64,000 nt of DNA from Actinomadura sp. HBU206391. GTDB taxonomy: Bacteria > Actinomycetota > Actinomycetes > Streptosporangiales > Streptosporangiaceae. Under the pieces are notes generated by a model. That model was given only the letters and a program-made list of their open reading frames with translations, searched no databases and was not told the origin of the DNA. The first letter of the stretch is position 1. Every line of letters starts with the position of its first letter. A program made the position numbers and the translations under genes. The stretch spans positions 1-64,000 of the forward strand of contig NZ_JABVEB010000016.1 in NCBI RefSeq assembly GCF_014323665.1, in the 5' to 3' direction. Below are positions 41,806 through 50,589 of the stretch, piece after piece.

Positions 41806-41881
41806 TGGTGCCCCCAACGGGATTCGAACCCGTGCTACCGCCTTGAAAGGGCGGCGTCCTAGGCCGCTAGACGATGGGGGC
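41806..41881 (-). tRNA. tRNA-Glu (anticodon TTC)
   Basis: The minus strand folds into a full cloverleaf starting GCCCCC and ending GGGGGC-A-CCA, with CCA encoded. The anticodon arm is CCGCC-CTTTCAA-GGCGG, giving TTC (Glu). The T-arm has GGTTCGAATCC. Its 3' end faces the recombinase and IS remnants. Confidence 0.95.
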
Positions 41882-41972
41882 GGCTGCAGTGGCGACCGCA
41901 GGCCGTCACCGGACTTGCCAAGCATAGGGGACAAGCGGGCCTGACACTAAAACGATTCCCCTCCGCCGGCGC

Positions 41973-43637
41973 TCACCGCGGCCGCCGCGTCGGCACCCAG
42001 GGAACCGCCAGCAGGAGGGCCGGGCCCGGAGCCGAGGGCAACGCCCCTGGTGAGGAGGGCTCGGAGCCCGGGCTATCGGCCGGTGACTCCGGGGTCTCGG
42101 ACGGGAACGCGGGGGTGCGGGAAGGAGATCCGGGCGTCAGTGACGGGGTCTGCGGGGCCGGCGGTCTGATCTGGCGGTCCGGCTCGGGCTCGAGCTTGCG
42201 CTCGATCTGCGCCGAGCTCTGGCCTAGCCCGCCGAGCCGGAAGTCGTCCCAGCCCTGCAGCCGGTGGGTCGTCCGGTTGAAATAGAGAATGGACAGCTCG
42301 ATCGGCGTGGGCTGCTCGCCTTCGAGCCCGCGCAGGCCCGCGCCGCCCGTCGAGCCCTGGACGAACAGGCGGGTACCGGACGGCAGCAGCTTGGTCGACC
42401 GCTGGTGCGCGTGGCCCGACAGCACCAGGGGCGTCGCCCCGTCGAAGGCCTGGCCCGCGTTGGGGTCGTGCAGGAGCGCGATGTCGGGCCTGAGCCCCGT
42501 GCCGCGCAGGCCCTCGGCCAGCCGCCGGCCCTCGGCCGTCATCGCCGCGGCGCCCACGTTGTCGTCCCGGGTGCTCTTGTCGGGGGTGAAGCGGGGGTCT
42601 CCGGCGCCGTAGATGCGCAGCCCGCCGATGTCCTTCATCTGCCCGTCCAGGACCACCGCGTTCTTCTGCTGGGCCACCGCCCGCTGGATCGCGCGCGAGT
42701 CGTGGTTGCCGCGGACGAAGACGTACGGCAGCTTGAGCTTCTCGATCTCGTCGAGGAACTTCTCCTCGGGCTTGCTACCGTGATCGGTCAGGTCGCCGGT
42801 ATCGATGATCATCTGCACCTGGAACTGCTTGCTGATCGAGCCGATCACGCTCCATGCCACCGGGTTGAGGTGGATGTCGGAGACGTGCAGCACCCGGATC
42901 GTCGTCGGGTCGGGCTCGTACGTCGGGAGCGTCGAGGTCGCGGCGTACAGCCGGGAGACGTTGCCGACCAGGCGGGCGAGCTGTCCCCGGTACTCCGAGA
43001 ACCGTCGCGCGATCGATCTCGCGTCGCCGACGACCTGTGGCGCGCTGGCCAGCAGGCCGGTGTAGCGCGGTTCGACCACCGACTGCGGGTTGAAGGTCAC
43101 CACGGCCAGCCCGCCGACCGCCGCGAAGCCCACCAGCGCGGTCGTCGCCGTGAACAGGGCCGCCCGCCAGGACCGGAAGACCAGGAGCCCGGCCAGCGCA
43201 CCGAAGACCAGCGCGGAGGCGAGCGCCCGGACGGCGAGGACGATCACGCCGTGGCGCACCTCGCCGCCGATCGTCTCGGTGAGGCTCTCGATCGCGTCGG
43301 GGTTCTCGATGAGCTCGCGCGCGTCATCGGAGCGGATCTCGGCGACCTGCGCGCGCAACCGCAGAGGTCCCCAGTGGCTGTCCATCCGCAGCGTGCCCAG
43401 TGGCGGCACGTCGACGGTCGTGCCGCCGTTCCACGAAGGGTGCACGGACATTGCGACGTTCACCGGGCCGATCGGCGTCTCGACCCGGCCGCCCAGCAGG
43501 ATCCCGATCAGGCCGCCCCCGAGCCCCACCATGATCACGGCCAGGATCCGCAGCGACCGTCCCGACCTCGTCGCCGGGCCGGGGCTGCGGATGCGGCGCA
43601 CGTCGGACAGACGTTCCCTGGCAGTTGCGATGACCAC
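41973..43637 (-). CDS. Membrane-anchored metallophosphoesterase
   Basis: I take GTG 43637 (VVIATARERLSDV), because GGGAGG lies 4 bases upstream; GTG 43658 is also open. The product is about 554 aa. Membrane helices lie near residues 30-50 and at two places at about 135-190. The calcineurin-like phosphoesterase domain starts near residue 255 with the metal motifs DIHLNP, DTGDLTDHG, RGNHDS and SGHAHQ. The C-terminal 110 residues are a Pro/Ser-rich tail. It would hydrolyse phosphoesters at the membrane; substrate unknown. It is divergent from a zincin gene with only 30 bp between starts. Confidence 0.9.
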   Translation of the reverse strand: MVIATARERLSDVRRIRSPGPATRSGRSLRILAVIMVGLGGGLIGILLGGRVETPIGPVNVAMSVHPSWNGGTTVDVPPLGTLRMDSHWGPLRLRAQVAEIRSDDARELIENPDAIESLTETIGGEVRHGVIVLAVRALASALVFGALAGLLVFRSWRAALFTATTALVGFAAVGGLAVVTFNPQSVVEPRYTGLLASAPQVVGDARSIARRFSEYRGQLARLVGNVSRLYAATSTLPTYEPDPTTIRVLHVSDIHLNPVAWSVIGSISKQFQVQMIIDTGDLTDHGSKPEEKFLDEIEKLKLPYVFVRGNHDSRAIQRAVAQQKNAVVLDGQMKDIGGLRIYGAGDPRFTPDKSTRDDNVGAAAMTAEGRRLAEGLRGTGLRPDIALLHDPNAGQAFDGATPLVLSGHAHQRSTKLLPSGTRLFVQGSTGGAGLRGLEGEQPTPIELSILYFNRTTHRLQGWDDFRLGGLGQSSAQIERKLEPEPDRQIRPPAPQTPSLTPGSPSRTPAFPSETPESPADSPGSEPSSPGALPSAPGPALLLAVPWVPTRRPR

Positions 43638-43667
43638 ATCGCCTCCCGTCTCACGCACAATGTCAGT

Positions 43668-44009
43668 GTGATCGAGCTATCGCGTGACGCGTTCGAGGAC
43701 CTCGTGTCCGAAGCCCTCGACACGATCCCGCCCGAACTCGCCGAGGTCATGAGCAACGTGGTCATCGTCGTTGAGGACGACGCCCCCGAGCCCGGCCTGC
43801 TCGGCCTGTACCACGGTGTACCCCTGACTGATCGCGGCGACTGGTACGGAGCCGTCCTGCCCGATCACATCTCGATATACCGTCGCGAGATTCTACGTAT
43901 CTGCGACACGTTCGAGGACGTCGTGGACGAGGTCCGGATCACGGTCGTCCACGAGATCGCCCATCATTTCGGCATCGACGATCAGCGACTTCACGAACTC
44001 GGTTGGTAA
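43668..44009 (+). CDS. Zincin-like metallopeptidase family protein
   Basis: The product is 113 aa from GTG 43668. It has no ribosome-binding site, so the message may be leaderless. The motif HEIAHHFG with a following Asp (HEIAHHFGIDD) near residue 100 is the zinc site of the small PF06262 metallopeptidase-like family, which is usually 110-130 aa long. The substrate is unknown in general. Confidence 0.85.
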   Translation: MIELSRDAFEDLVSEALDTIPPELAEVMSNVVIVVEDDAPEPGLLGLYHGVPLTDRGDWYGAVLPDHISIYRREILRICDTFEDVVDEVRITVVHEIAHHFGIDDQRLHELGW

Positions 44010-44123
44010 CCGAACCATCAATCCCGCCCGCAATTGGGTACGGTAGGTCACATAACTGCCACGCAGCGTGAGTTATTGTGTGGTAGCCGCTCGGCACGGG
44101 GCGGATGTGGAGTGGGAGCAGAT

Positions 44124-45404
44124 GTGGCCGGAAGGCATCGGCGACCGCCGGAGGAACGGGCGACCTACCGTGAGGTGTTCGCCGTAGGTGAGTTCCGCGC
44201 GCTGTGGGCCGCTTCGGCGCTGTCGGGCATCGGCGACCAACTCGCCCAGGTCGCCCTCGCCGTCCTGGTCTACTACCGCACGGGCTCGCCGCTGCTCACG
44301 GCGGTCACCTATGCGCTGACCTACCTGCCGCCCATCGTGGGCGGGCCGATCCTGTCGGGGCTGGCCGACCTGTTCCCGCGCCGTACGGTCATGGTGGTCT
44401 GTGACCTGCTGCGCGCCGGGCTGCTCGGGCTGATGGCGCTCAAGAGCATGCCGTTCCCCGCACTGTGCGCGCTCGTCTTCGTCAGTGTGCTGCTGGGCGC
44501 CCCGTTCACCGCCGCGCGTGCCGCCCTGCTACCCGACATATTGAAGGGGGACAGGTACGTCGCCGGTACGGCGATCAACAACATCACGCACCAGACCACG
44601 CAGGTCATCGGCTTCCTCGTGGGTGGGGCGATCGTCGCCACGCTCGGCACCCAGCAGGCCCTCGCGATCGACGCCATCACGTTCGCCGTGTCGGCGGTGA
44701 TCCTGCTGGCCGGGGTCGAGCGCAGGCCCGCGCCGGCCGGCGACGCCCAGGACGAGTCGATCTCGCTGTGGCGCAACACGCGCGACGGGGCCCGGCTGGT
44801 GTTCGGCGACCCGACCCTGCGCGCGCTGGTGTCGTTCGCCTGGCTGTGCGGGTTCTACATCATTCCCGAGGGCCTGGCAGCGCCGTACGCCAATACGTTC
44901 GGCGGGAGCCCGGTGGTGGTCGGGCTGCTCATGTCGGCGATGCCCGTCGGCATGATCATCGGGGTCTTCCTGTTCAGCCGGTTCGTCCGGCCGTCGGATC
45001 GCATCCGCTCCATGGGATGGCTGTCGATGCTCGCCTGTGCGCCGTTGATCGGTTCGGGCCTGCATCCGCCGCTGTGGGGGGTGCTGATCCTCTGGGCGCT
45101 GTCCGGCGCCGGCAGCGCGTATCAGCTCGCCGCCAATGCCGCGTTCGTGGCCGCCGTGCCCCCGTCCGGGCGCGGGCAGGCGTTCGGGCTGGCGCAGTCG
45201 GGCATTCTGGCCGGCCAGGGCATCGGCATCCTGCTCGCCGGCGCGGCCGCACAGGTGCTCGGCCCCGAGGCCGTGGTCGCGCTGGCCGGGGTCGCGGGCC
45301 TTTCGGCGGCGAGTATCCTCACCCTCACCTGGACCCAGGTGCGGGTCGACGTCATCGCCTCGACCCAGTCGGACCATCCGGAACCCGAGGTCGCGGTCGG
45401 CTGA
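44124..45404 (+). CDS. MFS transporter
   Basis: I take GTG 44124, 5-6 bases after GTGGGAG; the product is 426 aa. About twelve hydrophobic segments are present, beginning 'FRALWAASALSGIGDQLAQVALAVLVYYRTG', then 'LADLFPRRTVMVV', the motif-A-like loop between helices 2 and 3. The N-terminal GDQ and the 'TAINNITHQTTQVIG' helix resemble macrolide-efflux/enterobactin-exporter-type MFS proteins (MefA/EntS-like). It is probably an efflux pump. No dedicated regulator is next to it. Confidence 0.85.
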   Translation: MAGRHRRPPEERATYREVFAVGEFRALWAASALSGIGDQLAQVALAVLVYYRTGSPLLTAVTYALTYLPPIVGGPILSGLADLFPRRTVMVVCDLLRAGLLGLMALKSMPFPALCALVFVSVLLGAPFTAARAALLPDILKGDRYVAGTAINNITHQTTQVIGFLVGGAIVATLGTQQALAIDAITFAVSAVILLAGVERRPAPAGDAQDESISLWRNTRDGARLVFGDPTLRALVSFAWLCGFYIIPEGLAAPYANTFGGSPVVVGLLMSAMPVGMIIGVFLFSRFVRPSDRIRSMGWLSMLACAPLIGSGLHPPLWGVLILWALSGAGSAYQLAANAAFVAAVPPSGRGQAFGLAQSGILAGQGIGILLAGAAAQVLGPEAVVALAGVAGLSAASILTLTWTQVRVDVIASTQSDHPEPEVAVG

Positions 45405-45442
45405 CCGACCCGTGTCCTCTGCCGTGACGTCGCTCCGGTACG

Positions 45443-45500
45443 CAGATGACGATCAATGATCGGGCGACGCCTGCATACCTCGACCCTTGATCGTCATCTG
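45443..45500. promoter_or_regulatory. Long inverted repeat upstream of the acyl-CoA dehydrogenase gene
   Basis: CAGATGACGATCAA (45443-45456) and TTGATCGTCATCTG (45487-45500) are perfect 14-bp arms around 30 bases. A smaller palindrome GATCA-A-TGATC lies within the left end. It ends 69 bases before the start codon and may be an operator pair or a terminator for the upstream gene. Confidence 0.55.
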
Positions 45501-45569
45501 TGTCTACTGGGCCGCCGGGTGACGAACGTACGCTGGGCTCCCGGCTCGAACGAGAGGACCTGGAGCGTC

Positions 45570-46721
45570 ATGGACCTGCTGCGCATCGACGATCAGTTCA
45601 CCGACGAAGAGCGGATGATCAGAGACACCGCGCGGGAGTTCGCCGCCTCACGAGTGGAGCCGCATGTCGCGGACTGGTTCGAGCGGGGCACCTTTCCCGT
45701 GCGCGAGCTCGCCCCTGAGCTGGGCAAGCTGGGCTTGCTCGGCATGCACCTGACCGGATACGGGTGTGCCGGTGCGGGCGCGGTCGCGTACGGCATCGCG
45801 TGCCGGGAGCTGGAGGCCGCCGACTCGGGCCTGCGCAGTTTCGTGTCGGTGCAGGGGTCGCTCGCGATGACCGCGATCCACAAGTACGGGTCGGAGGAGC
45901 AGAAGCGGGAATGGCTGCCCCGCATGGCGGCCGGTGAGGCACTCGGCTGCTTCGCGCTGACCGAGCCGGATCGCGGCTCCGACCCCGGCTCGATGCTGAC
46001 GCGCGCGCGGCGGGACGGCTCCGACTGGGTCCTGAACGGCACGAAGATGTGGATCACGAACGGGTCCGTCGCGGACGTGGCCGTCGTCTGGGCCAGGACC
46101 GAAGAAGGCGTCCGTGGATTCCTCGTCCCCGCCGGGACACCCGGGTTCACGGCCTCGGAGATCCACCGGAAGCTGTCGCTGCGGGCCTCGATCACCTCGG
46201 AACTCGTGCTCGACGACGTACGCCTGCCCGCCGACGCGATGCTGCCCGAGGCGGCGGGCCTGCGCGGGCCGCTCGGCTGCCTGTCCGAGGCGCGGTACGG
46301 CATCATCTGGGGCGCCGTCGGGGCCGGCCGGTCCTGCTATGAGGCGGCGGTGTCGTACGCCAAGAGCCGTGAGCAGTTCGGCAGGCCCATCGGGGCCTTC
46401 CAGCTCACCCAGGAGAAGCTGGCGTGGATGGAGGTCGAACTCGGCCGCGCCGGGCTGGTGGCGCTGCACGTGGGCCGGCTCAATGAGGCGGGCCAGGTCA
46501 CGCCGCAGCAGGTCTCGTTCGGCAAGCTCGCCAACGTCCGGGCGGCCCTGGACGTGGCCCGGCAGGCGCGTACGGTGCTCGGCGCCAACGGCATCACGCT
46601 GGAGTATCCGGTCATCCGTCACATGAACAACCTTGAGTCGGTCCTGACCTATGAGGGCACCCAGGAGATCCACACGCTGGTACTGGGCGAGGCCATCACG
46701 GGTCTGTCCGCTTATCGCTGA
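45570..46721 (+). CDS. Glutaryl-CoA-dehydrogenase-like acyl-CoA dehydrogenase
   Basis: The start is ATG 45570 with GGAG 5 bases upstream; the product is 383 aa, the normal family length. Residues about 110-170 include 'GCFALTEPDRGSDPGSM' (flavin/substrate loop) and 'WVLNGTKMWITNGSVAD'. The catalytic-base region 'VLTYEGTQEIHTLVLGEAITG' near the C-terminus has the Glu of YEG, as in glutaryl-CoA dehydrogenases. It oxidises an acyl-CoA with FAD, passing electrons to ETF. Which acyl-CoA is not proven. A perfect 15-bp hairpin follows. Confidence 0.85.
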   Translation: MDLLRIDDQFTDEERMIRDTAREFAASRVEPHVADWFERGTFPVRELAPELGKLGLLGMHLTGYGCAGAGAVAYGIACRELEAADSGLRSFVSVQGSLAMTAIHKYGSEEQKREWLPRMAAGEALGCFALTEPDRGSDPGSMLTRARRDGSDWVLNGTKMWITNGSVADVAVVWARTEEGVRGFLVPAGTPGFTASEIHRKLSLRASITSELVLDDVRLPADAMLPEAAGLRGPLGCLSEARYGIIWGAVGAGRSCYEAAVSYAKSREQFGRPIGAFQLTQEKLAWMEVELGRAGLVALHVGRLNEAGQVTPQQVSFGKLANVRAALDVARQARTVLGANGITLEYPVIRHMNNLESVLTYEGTQEIHTLVLGEAITGLSAYR

Positions 46722-46751
46722 GCGGGCCCGCCGCTTCTCGTCCGGTCGGGG

Positions 46752-46806
46752 CCTCCGGCCCGGGGCTGTGGGGGTCGCACGGATGCGAAACGCCCCGGGC
46801 CGGAGG
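46752..46806. terminator. Hairpin terminator after the dehydrogenase gene
   Basis: Perfect 15-bp arms (46752-46766 and 46792-46806) around a 25-base loop, 31 bases after the stop. Confidence 0.75.
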
Positions 46807-46998
46807 GTTCTGGATGTCAAGGTGCCGAAGGCCGCCCGGACGCCCTCGGCGGCGGCGTCGACAGGGTGGCCTCGGTCATGCCGCCCGCCGGCGTCATGCC
46901 GTTCCCGTGCGTGACGACTCTTCCTGAAGATTCCGTCCGGAGTCGTCTACCAGGCAGTACAGGCATGACTGCACGGAGGCATGGGTCAGCGGTGCATC

Positions 46999-47047
46999 GC
47001 CGATACGCCGGAATGCCGATATGCCGGGAATGCCGATGCGCCGGAAT
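46999..47047. repeat. Three tandem 16-17-bp units
   Basis: Three consecutive near-identical copies of GCCGATACGCCGGAAT (16, 17 and 16 bases). They lie in the 430-bp region between the dehydrogenase and a small membrane protein gene, which otherwise holds only the terminator. Confidence 0.8.
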
Positions 47048-47152
47048 CGGAGTGCGATGACGGGAGCATGTGGACGGGGCGCCCGGTGAAATCCGGCTAC
47101 GTCGAGCGGGCCCGCCGAACGCCGGCGACGTACCTGTTCGGCGGGCCGGTGA

Positions 47153-47314
47153 TCACCCGAAACTCGCCTTGGACGCCACCGCGGCGATCATGATCAATAC
47201 CATGAGGATCACGACCGCGTAGACCCATGGCGGGTCTTTCCGGCGGTGGCCACGGGCACCCCGGCGCTTGGCGGTCTTGTGGTGTTTGCGCTTGTGCGGC
47301 CGGACCCCCGGCAT
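47153..47314 (-). CDS. 53-aa basic membrane peptide
   Basis: I place the start at ATG 47314, with GAGGAGG a few bases upstream. Residues 1-28 are very basic (HKRKHHKTAKRRGARGHRRK), followed by one membrane helix (WVYAVVILMVLIMIAAVAS) and a short tail. It belongs to the class of small actinomycete membrane proteins of unknown function. Its promoter region lies opposite the alpha/beta hydrolase gene. Confidence 0.65.
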   Translation of the reverse strand: MPGVRPHKRKHHKTAKRRGARGHRRKDPPWVYAVVILMVLIMIAAVASKASFG

Positions 47315-47471
47315 GCGCTCCTCCTCGGACGCGAATCGGCTGAGTCCCTGACAGCCCTGACCGCCCAGACGGTACGGGGACGAGGCGCAGAACGGTCCAG
47401 CCGTTTGGCGTAGCCGTCCTAGTGCCGTCCTGCCGATCCTCGATGCGCACTTGTACGATCGTGGTGTATAG

Positions 47472-47511
47472 GCTAATGTCATTAGCTGTAGGGCTAGATG
47501 TTGTAGCTAGC
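47472..47511. promoter_or_regulatory. Two adjacent palindromes in a divergent promoter region
   Basis: GCTAAT-GTC-ATTAGC (47472-47486) is followed by GCTAG-9 nt-CTAGC (47493-47511), in an AT-richer stretch 23 bases upstream of the hydrolase ATG. They may be regulator sites; no regulator gene adjoins. Confidence 0.45.
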
Positions 47512-47533
47512 GACTGACGGCACGGAGCGCGCC

Positions 47534-48358
47534 ATGAGCGACACGAAGTTCCTCGACCTTCCGGGCGGTCGTATCGCCTACGACGACATGGGCGAGGGCC
47601 CACTCATCGTCTGCACCTCTGCCATGCTCGATCTGCGCTCCGAGCTGCGCTTCCTCACCCCGCTGCTGGTCGAGGCCGGCTTTCGGGTGGTGACGCTGGA
47701 CCAGCGCGGCATGGGCGAGAGCAGCGGTCAGTGGCCGGAGTACGGCAGTACGCCACTTGCCCACGATCTCATCGCGCTGATCCGGCACCTCGACGCCGGA
47801 CCCGCGATCGTCTACGGCACGTCCAACGGCGCGGCCGCCGGCGTCTACGCCAATGCCGAGGCGCCAGAACTGATCCGCGGGCTCGTGCTCGCCGCTCCGT
47901 TCGTCCGCGACGGTGAGCAGCCGTTCGTCCAACGCATGCTCATGAACGTCGCGCGGATCAACGCGATCGCGCTTCCGATGTACCTGTCGTACTACCCGAA
48001 GTGGGAGCCCAAGCGGCCCGCGGACTTCGATGAGCACGTGGCGAAACTGAAGGCCAACCTCAAACAGCGCGACCGCCGTGGCGTCATCAAGAGCTACATG
48101 CTGGAGCAGTCGCACGCAGAGGCCGAGGCGCGACTCGACAGGGTCACCGCGCCTGCGCTGGTCATCATGGGCACCGGGGACATCGACTGGCCGGACCCGG
48201 TCGCCGAGGCGAAATGGGTCGTCGAGCGGCTGTCCGCGGAGCTGGTACTGCTGGACGGCGCGGGGCATCACCCGCACGTCGAGTACCCGGCCGAGATCGC
48301 CGAGGCGGTCGTCGCGTTCGCCGGCCGGCTCGACGCGCGGCTCGAGCCCGACGCCTGA
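47534..48358 (+). CDS. Alpha/beta-fold hydrolase
   Basis: The product is 274 aa from ATG 47534. Motifs: the LDQRGMGESSG oxyanion-side loop, the nucleophile elbow GTSNGAA (Ser near residue 100), the 'PALVIMGTGDIDWPDP' acid strand and the 'GAGHHPHVEYP' histidine. The length is normal. It has no signal peptide. It is probably a cytosolic esterase or C-C hydrolase; the substrate is unknown. It lies alone, 237 bp before the nitronate monooxygenase gene. Confidence 0.85.
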   Translation: MSDTKFLDLPGGRIAYDDMGEGPLIVCTSAMLDLRSELRFLTPLLVEAGFRVVTLDQRGMGESSGQWPEYGSTPLAHDLIALIRHLDAGPAIVYGTSNGAAAGVYANAEAPELIRGLVLAAPFVRDGEQPFVQRMLMNVARINAIALPMYLSYYPKWEPKRPADFDEHVAKLKANLKQRDRRGVIKSYMLEQSHAEAEARLDRVTAPALVIMGTGDIDWPDPVAEAKWVVERLSAELVLLDGAGHHPHVEYPAEIAEAVVAFAGRLDARLEPDA

Positions 48359-48595
48359 GGCCCGCCCGAGGCCTGAGCCTGAGGCCCGAGGCGGCACTGA
48401 ATGTCGCCGACGTCGTCGCGAGATCGCGTCGGCCGTGGCCCGACCTCCCCGCCCGCGGCGACCCGGGGCGATGCGAGCAAGGACACAGGGGTGCACGGGC
48501 ACCGAGCCGCCGGCGCTTCCTAGGCTGGGGATCGGGTGAGTCTTCGCCGGCGTACCGCTCAGAGGTGCGTTCCGGCGTGCCGCGAGGAGGCCAAG

Positions 48596-49705
48596 ATGTC
48601 CGTTCGGTTCGGTGAACTCTGCGAGCATCCGATCGTGCAGGCGCCGATGGCCGGGGGAGCGTCCGGCCCGGCGCTGGCCGCCGCCGTCTCGAACGCCGGC
48701 GGCCTGGGGTTCCTCGCGGCCGGCTACAAGACCGCCGCGCACATGCGGCGAGAGATCGACGAGACACGGGCCCTCACGTCGCGGCCGTTCGGCGTGAACC
48801 TCTTCGTGCCCTCGCTCGACCCCGTCGACGCCGGGGCCGTGGCCGCCTACCGGGACCGGCTGGCCCCCGAGGCGGCCCGGCTGGGCGTCGCACTCGGAGA
48901 GCCGGCCGGGGGAGATGACGACTGGGACGCCAAGGTCGCCGACCTGCTGACCGACCCGCCCGCGGTCGTCAGTTTCACTTTCGGCTGCCCCGGCGCCGAC
49001 GTCATCACCGCTCTGCGTGATCGCGGTGCGCTGGTAGTCGTCACCGTGACCTCCGTCGCGGAGGCCAGTGCGGCCTCGGACGCGGACGCTCTGTGCGTAC
49101 AGGGGCCGGAGGCCGGTGCGCATCAGGGATCGTTCGACAACACCGCGCGGCTGAGCGATCCGAGCCGGGCCGAGGCCGCGGGAGCCGACCGGATCGCCGC
49201 AGACGCCGTGCGGGGAGGCACGGGTGAGAAGGGCGGCGGCGAGGGTCCGGAGGGCCTGCGCGCTCTGCTGCCGGCCGTACGGGAGGTCACCGACCAGCCG
49301 CTCATCGCGGCCGGCGGCCTGGGGCACGGTGGCCATGTCGCCGAGGTTCTCGCGCTCGGTGCCCAGGCCGCTCAGCTGGGCACCGCGTTCCTGCGCTCAC
49401 TTGAGAGCGGTGCCAACCAGGTGCACAAGGACGCGCTCGCGGATCCGCGGTTCTCCGCGACGGCACTGACCAGGGCGTTCAGCGGCCGGCCGGCCCGTGG
49501 ACTGGTCAACCGCTTCCTGGCACTGCACAGCGCGTACGCGCCCGCCGCCTACCCCCACGTGAACGACCTGACCTCGCCGCTGCGCAGAGCCGCCGCGGCG
49601 AAAGGCGACGCCGACACGGTGGCGCTGTGGGCGGGCACGTCCTTCCGACTCGCCTCGGAGGCCCCCGCCGCCGAGATCGTCGCCCGGTTCGTCGCGGCCG
49701 GGTAG
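48596..49705 (+). CDS. Nitronate monooxygenase (2-nitropropane dioxygenase family)
   Basis: The start is ATG 48596 with GAGGAGG 5 bases upstream; the product is 369 aa. It is a TIM-barrel FMN enzyme: 'PIVQAPMAGGASGPALAAAVSNAGGLGFL' at the N-terminus, 'VVSFTFGCPG' in the middle, 'CVQGPEAGAHQGS' with the catalytic His, and 'LIAAGGLGHGGHVAEVLALGAQAAQLGTAF' binding the FMN phosphate. These enzymes oxidise alkyl nitronates such as propionate-3-nitronate. A stretch of about 15-20 residues before 'GLRALLPAVREV' is Gly/Glu-rich and unusual. Confidence 0.9.
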   Translation: MSVRFGELCEHPIVQAPMAGGASGPALAAAVSNAGGLGFLAAGYKTAAHMRREIDETRALTSRPFGVNLFVPSLDPVDAGAVAAYRDRLAPEAARLGVALGEPAGGDDDWDAKVADLLTDPPAVVSFTFGCPGADVITALRDRGALVVVTVTSVAEASAASDADALCVQGPEAGAHQGSFDNTARLSDPSRAEAAGADRIAADAVRGGTGEKGGGEGPEGLRALLPAVREVTDQPLIAAGGLGHGGHVAEVLALGAQAAQLGTAFLRSLESGANQVHKDALADPRFSATALTRAFSGRPARGLVNRFLALHSAYAPAAYPHVNDLTSPLRRAAAAKGDADTVALWAGTSFRLASEAPAAEIVARFVAAG

Positions 49706-49750
49706 CCGACCGCGGCATGGACCGGAGGAGCCGTACGTTGCGGTGGGGGC

Positions 49751-49779
49751 GCGCCCGGCTGGTCCGGTGAGCCGGGCGC
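49751..49779. terminator. Hairpin between convergent genes
   Basis: GCGCCCGGCT and AGCCGGGCGC form a perfect 10-bp stem with a 9-nt loop, between genes ending at 49705 (plus) and 49798 (minus). Confidence 0.75.
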
Positions 49780-49797
49780 CGTCGGGTGAGCCTCGCC

Positions 49798-50355
49798 TCA
49801 GGCGGCGTGGGCTCGGAGCAGTGTGGTCGTCGTGGTCCGCAGCGCGTCGAGATCGACCTCGGAGTCCCGCAGCACCTGTAGTGCCAGGTTGTCGTCGCCG
49901 GTGGCACGGAGCAGGCCGAGAAGCATGTGCCCGCTGCGGATGTGCTTCTGCTTGAGCGCGATGGCCGAGCGCATCGACAGCTCCAGGCACTTCTTCGCCT
50001 GGGGCGTGAACGGGACATGGCCCTTGGTCCTGTGGCCGATGTCGAGGGCACCCTCCCCGAAGGTGGCCTCGACGGTGCGGCGCACCTCATCGAGGTCGAT
50101 GCCGATGCTCGCGAGGGCCTGGCCGTCGATGGGGCCCGAGGACTGGTCGGCCCACGCGAGGCGACGGACCCGCGCCCGCAGGTCGTTCAGGCGCAGCCCG
50201 TGTTCACGCAGGGCGTCGCCTCCGGCGCCGTCCTCGTCCTTGGCGAGCGCCAGCAGCAGATGCACGCTGCCCACGCGGTCGTGCCCGAGGGCCCGAGCCT
50301 CTTCCTGGGCCACGATGACCACCTGGCGGGCGTCCTGGCCGAACCTTTCGAACAT
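49798..50355 (-). CDS. Clp N-domain protein without ATPase
   Basis: The product is 185 aa from ATG 50355, with GGGAGCGC upstream. Two Clp-N repeats are readable: 'MFERFGQDARQVVIVAQEEARALGHDRVGSVHLLLALAKDE' (residues 1-45) and 'FTPQAKKCLELSMRSAIALKQKHIRSGHMLLGLLRATGDD' (about 110-150). No AAA module follows. Such proteins may act as ClpC/ClpB-type adaptors or stress sensors. The gene starts 2 bp after the HTH gene stop, so the two form one operon. Confidence 0.9.
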   Translation of the reverse strand: MFERFGQDARQVVIVAQEEARALGHDRVGSVHLLLALAKDEDGAGGDALREHGLRLNDLRARVRRLAWADQSSGPIDGQALASIGIDLDEVRRTVEATFGEGALDIGHRTKGHVPFTPQAKKCLELSMRSAIALKQKHIRSGHMLLGLLRATGDDNLALQVLRDSEVDLDALRTTTTTLLRAHAA

Positions 50356-50357
50356 CC

Positions 50358-50588
50358 TCAGCGCTCCCTTCCGAGTGCGCACGTGCGCGCGTGCTTCTTG
50401 TGGACTGCCTGCCGGCTCACTCCGAGTACCGCGGCGATCTCCTGCCATGACCATCCGAGCTCACGGGCGTTGCTCACCTGCAGCGACTCCAGTCGCTCCG
50501 TGAGGTCGCTCAGTGCTCGTACGGCCCTCAGCCCGATCGCCGGGTCCCGGCTGCTCGCGTCCTGCGCGAGCTGCACCCCTTCGTTCAT
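50358..50588 (-). CDS. Small HTH regulator, 76 aa
   Basis: I take ATG 50588 as the start (MNEGVQLAQD). Residues about 40-70 form a helix-turn-helix (GWSWQEIAAVLGVSRQAVHKK) of the sigma-region-4-like/Xre type common in actinomycete Clp-N operons. A helix with a leucine pattern precedes it (AVRALSDLTERLESLQ). The tail is basic. Twin operator-like palindromes sit directly over and upstream of its start, so autoregulation is likely. Confidence 0.75.
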   Translation of the reverse strand: MNEGVQLAQDASSRDPAIGLRAVRALSDLTERLESLQVSNARELGWSWQEIAAVLGVSRQAVHKKHARTCALGRER

Positions 50589-50589
50589 G

